Assembly (NCBI RefSeq): GCF_007829815.1
Contig: NZ_VIWT01000002.1
Coordinates: 620,001-684,000 of the forward strand
DNA from: Kitasatospora viridis
Lineage (GTDB): Bacteria; Actinomycetota; Actinomycetes; Streptomycetales; Streptomycetaceae
Direction of reading: 5' to 3'
DNA: 64,000 nucleotides
Positions 28,585-36,108 of this stretch are shown piece after piece; the stretch's first letter is position 1, and each line of letters starts with the position of its first letter. The notes beneath the pieces are model-generated. The model was given only the letters and a program-made list of their open reading frames with translations, searched no databases and had not been told where the DNA came from. The translations under genes and the position numbers were made by a program.

Positions 28585-28972
28585 CCCGGAGCTGATTCCG
28601 CCAGGCGGCCGACCTCCCTTCGCCTGCCCGCCCCGGGCCCGGCATCCTCGATGGCGGCGAGTCAGCGGTCGTGAGCCGTGCCGGCGGGTGCAGCAGCTGG
28701 GTAGCCCTGATCCCGCCACGCACCGTCCCGGGCGATGACTGGGTACCCCTAGCTCGAACCGCGATCACGACCGTGTCTGTGGCGAGTCGTCTTGACCGGG
28801 TCGGCATTGTGCGTTTCCATCGGTTCGGGCCCACGAGCGCCCGGCCGCGCATCGGAGACCCCCCGTATCCGGCGCCGAGGACCGGCCAGAAGCTTGCTCA
28901 TCGCGGGATCGCAGCGGAATGTGACTCACAGCGTCGACATGTCGGGGGAGGAGCCGGCGCGGAGAGCTGACG
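28585..28972. other. Intergenic region without a recognised gene
   Basis: A gap of 388 bases between rhaB and the next rightward gene. Reading both strands I see no coding region, strong hairpin or operator here; it presumably holds the promoter of the following gene. Confidence 0.5.
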
Positions 28973-29881
28973 ATGCCTCAACCGACCATCGACCCTTCGT
29001 CGGTGCACCGTCAGCGGTGCACGGGGGAGTCCCACCAGGCGCTGCGGCAGGCAGGCCAGGACGGGTGCGCGATCCCGGCGGCTGGCCACCCGGACCAGGC
29101 TGCCTTGGAGGCGGCGATCTTTCAGAAGGCCTGCACAATGGGTGGCCTGTCATCCCACCCACTGGGCATCGTGAAAGTGCGCCCGGAGTCTGGCCGACTG
29201 ACGATCCGGTTGCTCGACGAGCCGTACGTCGTGCGCCACTGGGTCGAGCGGCTCCTGCCGCGGCAGGCCGCCGTAGCCGGTGAGGACGACGATCCTCGTG
29301 ACTGTGTCATCGGCGTCGCCGGCCTGCGTGGCCGTGTCGGCGCGGGCGGTGTCACACTCGCGTGGCCGGGCACCGGTGCCAACGTGCTGCTGACGGGGTT
29401 CAACACCCGCTGGTGGAAGCGGATCACCGACCTGCTGGCGAGCTGTGGCTCGCAGCCGTTCACCGGCGTCGGCTGGGCCCCGGTAGAACGTGCGGCACAC
29501 CGGGCCTGGCAGACCACGAGTGCGGAGGCGCCGGCGCTGTCCGCGATCCTGCGGCGCGTGCGGGCGACTGCCGGGCCCGGGGAGATCAACAGCACCGATG
29601 CGTGGGCCACCGGGTTGGAGGGCTTGCGTCTGGAGACTACCGACGGCCCGTCATGTTCGGAGTTCGTCGAGCTGCTGTGCGAGTGGCCTTCGGTCCTGGG
29701 CTGGCGGGCGGACGGCGTCTGGTGCACCTGCCGCTCCGCCACCCCGCAGGGATGCAGGATCGACTTCCAGCTGCCCGACGGCCGACGTGTCGACTACTCC
29801 AACCTGCACTGGGGCCGGACCAATGACGAACAACGCCAGAGTGCAGTCACGAGACTGAATGCCTCGGCGTTCGCCGCCTGA
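28973..29881 (+). CDS. Protein of unknown function with N-terminal CTGES motif
   Basis: A 302-residue protein I do not recognise. GGAGAG lies six bases before the ATG. The first 60 residues contain RQRCTGESHQALRQAG, resembling the TGESYxxAR-type helix found near the N-terminus of many uncharacterised actinobacterial proteins. The rest is a mixed alpha/beta sequence with several Trp and Cys residues (WGRTN, CRSATPQGCRIDF) and no signal peptide or membrane segment. It stands alone between the rha operon and a 25-bp hairpin terminator. No function is proposed. Confidence 0.65.
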   Translation: MPQPTIDPSSVHRQRCTGESHQALRQAGQDGCAIPAAGHPDQAALEAAIFQKACTMGGLSSHPLGIVKVRPESGRLTIRLLDEPYVVRHWVERLLPRQAAVAGEDDDPRDCVIGVAGLRGRVGAGGVTLAWPGTGANVLLTGFNTRWWKRITDLLASCGSQPFTGVGWAPVERAAHRAWQTTSAEAPALSAILRRVRATAGPGEINSTDAWATGLEGLRLETTDGPSCSEFVELLCEWPSVLGWRADGVWCTCRSATPQGCRIDFQLPDGRRVDYSNLHWGRTNDEQRQSAVTRLNASAFAA

Positions 29882-29930
29882 GCCGGCCCGGGAACCGGAG
29901 GCTGGTCGCCGTACCGCGCTGCGGCGCCCA

Positions 29931-29984
29931 CGTCGAGACGGCTCCCGCGCACGGCAGGCGCCGTGCGCGGGAGCCGTCTCGACG
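29931..29984. terminator. Very long bidirectional hairpin terminator
   Basis: A perfect 25-bp stem (arms 29931-29955 and 29960-29984) with an AGGC loop, ending six bases from the stop of the leftward operon and 50 bases from the rightward gene. It separates convergent units. No U-tract. Confidence 0.82.
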
Positions 29985-29989
29985 GGTGC

Positions 29990-31081
29990 TCAGTGAGCCA
30001 GGATCCGCGCAGGGTTGTCGACGACCAGGCGCCGGTAGACCTCGTCGTCGAAGCCGAGCTGCTGCAGCATCGGGGGGACGAACTGACCGAACCTGGTGTA
30101 GCCGTAGCCGCCGTACGACCTTCCGTGCGGCTTGCTGGTGGTGTCGTGGCCGAGCACGATCTGGGAGCCGTATCCGCCGCGGATCAGATCCACCAGGCCC
30201 TTCATCCGGTCGTAGTCGTCGGGAAGCACCGGCACGGTCGAGGACCACGCGTCCAGGCCGATGTTGGCCCCGCGGTCGAGCACGGCGCGCGGCGTGTCGG
30301 TGGTGATGGTGCGTGGCGTTGCGATGTCCCCCACGTATGCGGCCATGGCGTCCCAGGGGCGGAAGAACGAGTCCATGTGCATCATGACGAGCCGTTCGAC
30401 GCTCACGCCGGCATCGAGCGCGATGTCGACGCCGGCCAGCACCTGGGCGCGCGACATCGGGAACGCGGTGTGCACATGCAGGCTCAGCCCGGTCTCGGCC
30501 GACACCCGGGCGAGGGCACGCAGCGTGGTCGTCTCGACCGAGTGCAGCGGAGCGGACGGATCCGTCGCCGACAGGGCGCACTTCAGGAAGCCCGGACGCA
30601 GCCCGGTGTTGCCGACGCCGTCGGTGACCTCCCGACGGAAGAAGGTCACCTGCTCGTCCTCGGTCAGGTTCTGGTACTCGGTGGGCCGGGCGTCGGCGAC
30701 GTACAGGCCGGTGGCGAACACCACGTGCACGTCGGCGCGTTCGGAAGCCGTCCGGAGGTCCCGGACATCGCCGCGCAGGCCGATCGGCGACGCGTCGCAG
30801 ACCGCCCTGCCCCCGATCTTCGCGAAGTAGCCGAGCTCGGCCGTGGTGAAGTCGACGTCGCCCTGGGTCGAACTCTCGGGCGACAGCGCCGCGCCGCCGT
30901 CACGGAGGAAGGCGAGGTTCTCGTTCGTCAGGGAGAGCAGCTCGGCCGGCACGGGGGACGCCCCGTAGCGCTTGGCCAGCGCCAGCATCAACGACATGTC
31001 GGCGTTGAGGTGTTCGTGCATGCTGGTGTAGCCGAGATCGGCGGGCGCGATGTCTCCGCGCACCGTGGTGATGACGCTCAT
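29990..31081 (-). CDS. Phosphotriesterase-family metallohydrolase
   Basis: A 363-residue TIM-barrel hydrolase of the phosphotriesterase/lactonase type in the amidohydrolase superfamily. Binuclear metal ligands are visible: HEH (His22, His24), a probable carboxylated Lys167 (GFLKCALS), His204 in HVHT, His235 in MMHMDS and Asp313 in GHDTTS. It is cytoplasmic. Its ATG overlaps the stop of the upstream esterase gene by four bases, so it is the last member of a coupled five-gene operon. Family members open lactones or cleave phosphotriesters; a lactonase step in breakdown of a cyclic acid would fit the CoA-ligase and hydratase upstream. Confidence 0.85.
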   Translation of the reverse strand: MSVITTVRGDIAPADLGYTSMHEHLNADMSLMLALAKRYGASPVPAELLSLTNENLAFLRDGGAALSPESSTQGDVDFTTAELGYFAKIGGRAVCDASPIGLRGDVRDLRTASERADVHVVFATGLYVADARPTEYQNLTEDEQVTFFRREVTDGVGNTGLRPGFLKCALSATDPSAPLHSVETTTLRALARVSAETGLSLHVHTAFPMSRAQVLAGVDIALDAGVSVERLVMMHMDSFFRPWDAMAAYVGDIATPRTITTDTPRAVLDRGANIGLDAWSSTVPVLPDDYDRMKGLVDLIRGGYGSQIVLGHDTTSKPHGRSYGGYGYTRFGQFVPPMLQQLGFDDEVYRRLVVDNPARILAH

Positions 31082-32088
31082 GCCGCACCGCCCCACTGCC
31101 GCTCGCAGAACTGCCGTACCTGCGCTGCCCGCTCGTGGTCCTCCGGGGCCATGCCGAGGAACATGAAGTGCGGTGCGCCCTCCCACACGTGCAGCTCCGC
31201 CGGTACCCCGGCGGTGAGGAGCTTGCGGTGCAGGCGCACGGTGTCCGAGAGCAGGAAGTCGCGGGTGCCGGTGGTCAGGATGGTGGGCGGGAAGCCCTTG
31301 GCGAAGTCGCCGAACAGCGGGGAGACGTACGGGTCGCGGCGGTCGTGGCCGTTCGTGTAGAGCTGGAAGACGATCTCCAACTCGTCCGCGCTGTAGGAGA
31401 TGTCGAGCCCCTCGTTGGTGTGGTGGGTGTCGCCGGCCTTGGTGAGGTCGATCGGCGGTGTGTTCACCACAGCGGCGGCCGGCAGCGGCAACCCCTCGTC
31501 GCGGGCGCGCAGGATGGTGGCCACGGTCAGGTTGGCCCCGCCCGACATGCCGCCGATGATGATCTCCTCCGGGCGGTGCTTCTCCAGCAGGGCGCGGTAG
31601 GCGGTCAGGCAGTCGTCGAGCGGGGTCGGGAACGGGTGGAACGGGGGCATCCGGTAGTCGACCGCCCAGGTCCGTGCACCGAGCGCACCGGCCGTCATCG
31701 CGGCTCCGGTGCGGGCCAGCTCTCCGCCGCCGCTGATCCAGGCGCCGTGGATGACCAGGTAGACGCGCCGGTCGTCCGCGGCGATTCCCTCGGGTACGGC
31801 TTGGTAGACGCCGACGTTGTCGAGCTCGATGCGCTCGGTCTCGCACTGCACGCCCGTGTCGGCGGTGCCGTAGCACGATGCGACCATCGGCCCGGCGCTG
31901 CCCTGGGGGATCATCGCGTCCCGCTCGGCGATGAACGCCTGCACGGCTTCACGGTCGTCGAGCGGCGGCCACGGCTTGGGGGTCAGCGGATTGCCCATGG
32001 CGATGACAGCCTGGGCGGGCGCGCTCAGCGTGCCGGGGACGGGGACCTGGCGCTCGGGGACGGTCACCGGGGGGTGGGAACCGGTCAT
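31078..32088 (-). CDS. Alpha/beta hydrolase, HSL-like esterase
   Basis: A 336-residue esterase-type hydrolase. The oxyanion segment HGAWISGGGE, the nucleophile elbow GGMSGGAN, a TGTRDFLLSD acid motif and the C-terminal EGAPHFMF histidine fit the HSL-type family. It has a roughly 80-residue N-terminal cap region and no signal peptide. It is the fourth gene of a leftward operon: 24 bases below the SDR, and overlapping the following metallohydrolase gene by ATGA. Its neighbours suggest it de-esterifies a carboxylic acid that is then activated by the CoA ligase; the substrate is unknown. Confidence 0.85.
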   Translation of the reverse strand: MTGSHPPVTVPERQVPVPGTLSAPAQAVIAMGNPLTPKPWPPLDDREAVQAFIAERDAMIPQGSAGPMVASCYGTADTGVQCETERIELDNVGVYQAVPEGIAADDRRVYLVIHGAWISGGGELARTGAAMTAGALGARTWAVDYRMPPFHPFPTPLDDCLTAYRALLEKHRPEEIIIGGMSGGANLTVATILRARDEGLPLPAAAVVNTPPIDLTKAGDTHHTNEGLDISYSADELEIVFQLYTNGHDRRDPYVSPLFGDFAKGFPPTILTTGTRDFLLSDTVRLHRKLLTAGVPAELHVWEGAPHFMFLGMAPEDHERAAQVRQFCERQWGGAA

Positions 32089-32112
32089 GGTCTTGTGCTC
32101 CTTGCGGTTTCG

Positions 32113-32871
32113 CTAGCGGATGGACGAGCCGATGCCGAGCCCGCCGTCCACGTCGAGGACGACGCCGGTGATGTAGCCGGCGGCCGGTGAGGTGAGGAAG
32201 GCCGCAGCCTCGGCGATGTCGGTGGGGCGGCCGGTGGTGCGCTTGGGCACCTTGCTGATGAGCTTCTCCCGCGCTGCGGCGTTCATCGAGGCCAGCATCG
32301 GGGTGTCGATCAGCCCGGGCGCGATGGCATTGGCGGTGATGCCGTCGCGGGCGGTTTCCAGTGCGATGGTGCGGGTCAGGCCGACGATGCCGGCCTTGGC
32401 GGCGACGTAGTTCGCCTGGCCGAAGTTGCCGCGCCAACTCATCGAGCTGAACGAGACGATGCGCCCGTACTGCCGGGCGCGCATGTGCGGGACCACCGCT
32501 CGTGCGCAGTAGAAGCCGCCGGTCAGCGAGACGTCGAGCACGGCCCGCCAGTCGGCGTCGCTGATGTCGGTGATCCGGTTGTCGCGGATGATCCCGGCGT
32601 TGTTGATCAGCACGTCCACCCGGCCGTGGCGGGCGGCCACGCCGTCGATCCATGCGGTGACCGCGGCCGAGTCGGTGACGTCGATGCCCGTGCTCTCGGC
32701 GGGGCGGTCGAACTCCGCTCGCAGGCGGTCGGCCTGCTCGGCAGCGGTGTCCTGGTCGATGTCGCCGATCACCACGACGGCGCCTTCGGCGGCGAAGCGG
32801 TGGGCCATGGCCGCACCGAGGCCTTGGCCGCCGCCGGTCACGACGACGACCTGGTCGGTGAACCGGTTCAT
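32113..32871 (-). CDS. Short-chain dehydrogenase/reductase (FabG-like)
   Basis: A 252-residue classical SDR with TGGGQGLG (12-19), NNAG (90-93), catalytic Ser142/143, Tyr155 and Lys159 (YVAAK), and the PGLIDTPM loop. It would oxidise or reduce a hydroxy/keto group, possibly a 3-hydroxyacyl-CoA made by the hydratase encoded just upstream. Start and upstream stop overlap by four bases (ATGA), showing translational coupling with the enoyl-CoA hydratase gene. Confidence 0.88.
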   Translation of the reverse strand: MNRFTDQVVVVTGGGQGLGAAMAHRFAAEGAVVVIGDIDQDTAAEQADRLRAEFDRPAESTGIDVTDSAAVTAWIDGVAARHGRVDVLINNAGIIRDNRITDISDADWRAVLDVSLTGGFYCARAVVPHMRARQYGRIVSFSSMSWRGNFGQANYVAAKAGIVGLTRTIALETARDGITANAIAPGLIDTPMLASMNAAAREKLISKVPKRTTGRPTDIAEAAAFLTSPAAGYITGVVLDVDGGLGIGSSIR

Positions 32872-33668
32872 GCGGGCTGCTCCGTTCGGGAGTGGGTGGG
32901 TCGGTCGACGAACTTCCTCAGCGCTGCTGCCACGTCGTGCGTTGTCCAGTGTTCGTCGAACACGTCCAACTCCAGGGCGAGTGCGGCGGGGACGGGCATG
33001 GCGGTCGTCTGCACGATCAGCCGCTTGTAGCCGACTTGGGCCGGCCCGTGCGCGTCGGCGAGGGTGCCCGCGATCCTCAGCGAGGTGGACGTGACCTCGC
33101 TCTCGGGGACGACTTCGTGCGGCCAGCCGGCGCCGGTGCCGGCCAGCCGGTCGGCGCGCATCAGCTCGCCGGTCAGGGCCAGCCGCCGTGCGGTGGCGAG
33201 GCCGAGGATGCGCGGCATCCGTACCGCCGCGCCCGCGGCGGGCAGCAGGTTGTTGCGGATGTGACCGTCGCCGATCAGCGTGCTGTCGGCGGCGACCACG
33301 ATGTCGCAGGCCAGCGCCAGCTCGATGCCGCCGGCCACCGCGTGGCCGTGCAGTCCGGCGACGATCGGCAGCGGGCTGCTCTCCAGCCGGGTGGCCAGCG
33401 CGGACACGGTGCGGAGGAACGCGGTCGGTTTTTCACCGCCGGTGCCGAGGTCCAACAGGTGACGGAGGTCGGCGCCCGCGCAGAAGCTCCGGCCGGCGCC
33501 GCGCAGCACGATCGCACGTGTGCCCGGGTCGGCCTCGGCGGCGGTCAGCGCGCCGTCGAGGGCGTCGATCAGTGCGGCGTCGAGGGCATTGCGGCAGTGC
33601 GGCCGGTTCAGTGTCAGCACCCGCACGGGGCCTGACTGGTCGACGTCCAGGACTTTGGATCGGTTCAT
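32868..33668 (-). CDS. Enoyl-CoA hydratase/isomerase family protein
   Basis: A 266-residue crotonase-fold protein. The oxyanion-hole segments GRSFCAGADLRHL and GHAVAGGIELALACDI are clear. The second acid of classical hydratases, usually a Glu after the second loop, is not obvious: the region reads DGHIRNNLLPAAGAAV, so it may be an isomerase or hydrolase rather than a plain hydratase. It is coupled by ATGA overlaps to the CoA synthetase upstream and the SDR downstream. Confidence 0.85.
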   Translation of the reverse strand: MNRSKVLDVDQSGPVRVLTLNRPHCRNALDAALIDALDGALTAAEADPGTRAIVLRGAGRSFCAGADLRHLLDLGTGGEKPTAFLRTVSALATRLESSPLPIVAGLHGHAVAGGIELALACDIVVAADSTLIGDGHIRNNLLPAAGAAVRMPRILGLATARRLALTGELMRADRLAGTGAGWPHEVVPESEVTSTSLRIAGTLADAHGPAQVGYKRLIVQTTAMPVPAALALELDVFDEHWTTHDVAAALRKFVDRPTHSRTEQPA

Positions 33669-35257
33669 CGGGAGCCTTCCTCGCCGAGGACTTCTGCGCG
33701 GCGCTGCTTGCGGAGTTCGACGCGTTGGATCTTGCCGCTCGGGGTCTTCGGCAGACTGGGGACGAAATGGACGCGGCGCGGGTAGGCGTGTGCGGCGTAG
33801 CGGTCCTTCACCCACTGCTGCAGCTCGTCCTCCGTCACGGCGCTGTCGGCGGCGGTCACGACGTAGGCCTCGACGACCTCGCCGCGGACCTCGTCCGGTG
33901 CGGCGATCACGGCGCACTCGGCGACCGCGGGGTGTTGCGCCAGCACCGCTTCCACGTCGAAGGGGCCGATGCGGTAGCCGGCCATGATGATCACGTCGTC
34001 GTCGCGGGCGGAGAACCGCACCACGCCAGCGGTGTCGATGCTCGCCGTGTCGCCGGTGACGTAGTAGCGGCCGTCACCGGCGAAGCGACCGTGGTCGTCA
34101 CCGTCGGCGTACCCGCTGAAGGCCAGGTACGGACTGTCCGCCACCACGACGGCCAGCCTGCCGACAGTGCCGGGCTCCGTCGGTTCGTCAAGGTCCGGGT
34201 GCAGCACGGTCACTGCCCATCCGGGCAGAGCGACGCCCATCGCGCCGTCCTGCACCGGCACGGACAGCTTCGGGTGGTGCGGAAACCCGATCGGCATGCC
34301 GAGCTCGGTCTGCCCGTAGTGGTCGTGAACCTGTGCGCGGAGGGCCCTGGGTGTCCACGCGTTCACGTCCGGCGTCAGTGGTTCGCCGGCGCTGGAGAGG
34401 TGGGGCACGGTGAGTTCGCCGACCTCGATGCGGCCAGAGTTGCGCAGCCCTCGGTAGACGGTCGGGGCAGCGGCGAAGTGCGTCACCTTCAGCCGCGACA
34501 GCACCCCGAGGGTGGTCTCCGCGGAGAATCCGCCGCGCAGCAGCACGGTGGGCACCCCTGCGGCCAGGGGCGCGATGATCGCGGCGTAGAGGCCGTAGGC
34601 CCAGCCGGGATCGGCGGCACACCAGAACACGCTGCCCGGCCCGACGCCGAGACCGAACTCCAGGTAGCTGTGCCATCCACCGACGTACCGCGCCGGGTGC
34701 ACCACTCCCTTCGGTGATCCGGTGGTACCGGAGGTGAACATGTGCACGAGCGCGCCGTCTCCGCCGACGGGGACCGAGCCCGCCTCCCACGGCTCGGTCC
34801 GCGCTACTTCGGCGGACAACGCGTCGGCCGGGAGCACCTCCCACGGGCCCTCGCCGATCTTGTGCCGCTGGGCGGCGTCAGTGACCACCAGACGGGTACC
34901 GGAGCGAAGCAGCCGGTCGGTCACCGCCGACTCGGCGAAGGCGGTGAACAGCGGAACGTAGACCGCCCCGACGCGCCAGATCCCCACCAGGACGGTCAAC
35001 AGGTCGACGCTCTTGCCCATGAGCGTCGCCACCCGGTCACCGGGCCCGATGCCACGCCCGCTCAGTACACCGGCGAACCGGCGCGACGACTCGGCCAGGT
35101 ACCCGTAGGTGACTGCGGTGACGGCCAGATCTTCGTCGACCACTCGCGCAGCGATGCTGTTGTCGGGGTGGCGGTCGCACAGCAGGTGGGCCACGTCCAG
35201 CGATGATGCCGAGTAGCTCCGCACCAGTTCCGTGGTGCGCGTGGTCGGGTCGACCAT
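33665..35257 (-). CDS. AMP-dependent acyl-CoA synthetase
   Basis: A 530-residue adenylate-forming enzyme that activates a carboxylic acid to its CoA thioester. The P-loop-like FTSGTTGSPKG motif, DHYGQTELG, the Y-x-TGDTASID hinge region and the C-terminal catalytic lysine in KTPSGKIQR are all present. The WCAADPGWAYG stretch resembles medium-chain/benzoate-type ligases more than long-chain ones. GAGGAG lies five bases before the ATG at 35257; a GTG three bases earlier is also possible. First gene of a five-gene operon diverging from a TetR gene. It could act on an aromatic or short branched acid released from a plant ester. Confidence 0.88.
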   Translation of the reverse strand: MVDPTTRTTELVRSYSASSLDVAHLLCDRHPDNSIAARVVDEDLAVTAVTYGYLAESSRRFAGVLSGRGIGPGDRVATLMGKSVDLLTVLVGIWRVGAVYVPLFTAFAESAVTDRLLRSGTRLVVTDAAQRHKIGEGPWEVLPADALSAEVARTEPWEAGSVPVGGDGALVHMFTSGTTGSPKGVVHPARYVGGWHSYLEFGLGVGPGSVFWCAADPGWAYGLYAAIIAPLAAGVPTVLLRGGFSAETTLGVLSRLKVTHFAAAPTVYRGLRNSGRIEVGELTVPHLSSAGEPLTPDVNAWTPRALRAQVHDHYGQTELGMPIGFPHHPKLSVPVQDGAMGVALPGWAVTVLHPDLDEPTEPGTVGRLAVVVADSPYLAFSGYADGDDHGRFAGDGRYYVTGDTASIDTAGVVRFSARDDDVIIMAGYRIGPFDVEAVLAQHPAVAECAVIAAPDEVRGEVVEAYVVTAADSAVTEDELQQWVKDRYAAHAYPRRVHFVPSLPKTPSGKIQRVELRKQRRAEVLGEEGSR

Positions 35258-35273
35258 CACGGCTCCTCAGGTT

Positions 35274-35313
35274 GGGTACTTTAATGACCGAGAACGTACC
35301 CATAAACGTACCC
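35274..35313. promoter_or_regulatory. GTACCC repeats, likely TetR operator of the CoA-ligase operon
   Basis: AACGTACCC occurs twice in direct orientation 12 bases apart (35293-35301 and 35305-35313), and an inverted GGGTAC lies at 35274-35279. The cluster is in the 110-base gap between the divergent CoA synthetase and TetR genes and would cover the operon's transcription start. Confidence 0.5.
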
Positions 35314-35367
35314 TCGGGCAAGCCCTGACATCCGTCCGCTCGGCGGCCCTGTGCCAGACTCAGGGCC

Positions 35368-35994
35368 ATGATGCGCACGAATGGCTCGGTGTCTCCCGCG
35401 CCGTTGAACACCCCACGCAGGCGCCGGGTCAACGCGGAGCGGCGTGAGGATCTGCTGGCGCAGGTCACCGACATCTTCCTGGCCGAGGGCTTCACCTCGG
35501 TGACCGTCGAGGACCTCACTCGCAGACTGCGGTGTTCGAAGTCGACGCTCTACGGCGTCGGCTCCACGAAGGAGCAGTTGGTGGTCGCGGCCACCAAGCA
35601 CTTCTTCGGAAGCGAGGCCCGCCGCATCGAGCAGGCGGTCGCCGAACTCGACGACCCCCAGGCCAAGATCACCACCTACCTGGAGGGCGTGGCCCAAGCC
35701 ATGCGCCGCAATTCGCCGGCGTTCTACGCGGACATGGTCACGTACGCCCCCACGGCGCAGATCTACGCCCGCAACACGGCCCGGGCGGCCGAGCGCATCC
35801 GGGAGATGATCGACGAGGGAGTTCGCGGCGGAGTGTTCCGTGCCACCAACGGAACGGTCGCGGCCCAGGTCGTCGCGCTCGCCATCGAGGCCGTGCAGTC
35901 CGGCACGTTGCTGGAGCGCACGGGACTGTCCGCCGCCGAGTCCTTCGCGGAGCTCGCTGATCTGCTGTTCAACGGTCTCCGGCACGTGAGCTGA
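35368..35994 (+). CDS. TetR-family regulator
   Basis: A 208-residue TetR repressor. HTH residues about 23-70 include QVTDIFLAEGFTSVTVEDL and STLYGVGSTKEQLVV; here the usual YYHF part of the recognition region reads YGVGST. The C-terminal helical ligand domain follows. Two consecutive ATG codons start the frame and the ribosome site is weak. It diverges from the five-gene CoA-ligase operon and is its likely repressor, with GTACCC repeats between them. The effector may be the acyl-CoA product. Confidence 0.87.
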   Translation: MMRTNGSVSPAPLNTPRRRRVNAERREDLLAQVTDIFLAEGFTSVTVEDLTRRLRCSKSTLYGVGSTKEQLVVAATKHFFGSEARRIEQAVAELDDPQAKITTYLEGVAQAMRRNSPAFYADMVTYAPTAQIYARNTARAAERIREMIDEGVRGGVFRATNGTVAAQVVALAIEAVQSGTLLERTGLSAAESFAELADLLFNGLRHVS

Positions 35995-36053
35995 CCGCGA
36001 CCGAGCGGCGGACGGGCCCGTCCGACGACGCCGATCGACTCAACCTGCGACCG

Positions 36054-36091
36054 GGTCGCGCAGCCCGCCGGATCCGGCGGGCTGCGCGACC
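36054..36091. terminator. Bidirectional hairpin terminator
   Basis: A perfect 17-bp stem (36054-36070 with 36075-36091) around GATC, between the convergent TetR and secreted hydrolase genes. No U-tract. Confidence 0.78.
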
Positions 36092-36108
36092 GGTGGGTTG
36101 GTGGTGCG

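Noticed and set aside
24865..28595. Long frames on both strands over rhaEW and rhaB
   Set aside because: They lack any family motif and follow third-position GC of the true genes in the wrong phase.
29990..35994. Secondary-metabolite biosynthetic cluster
   Set aside because: An adenylating enzyme, SDR and hydrolases are present, but there is no PKS, NRPS, terpene synthase or carrier protein; a catabolic operon is simpler.
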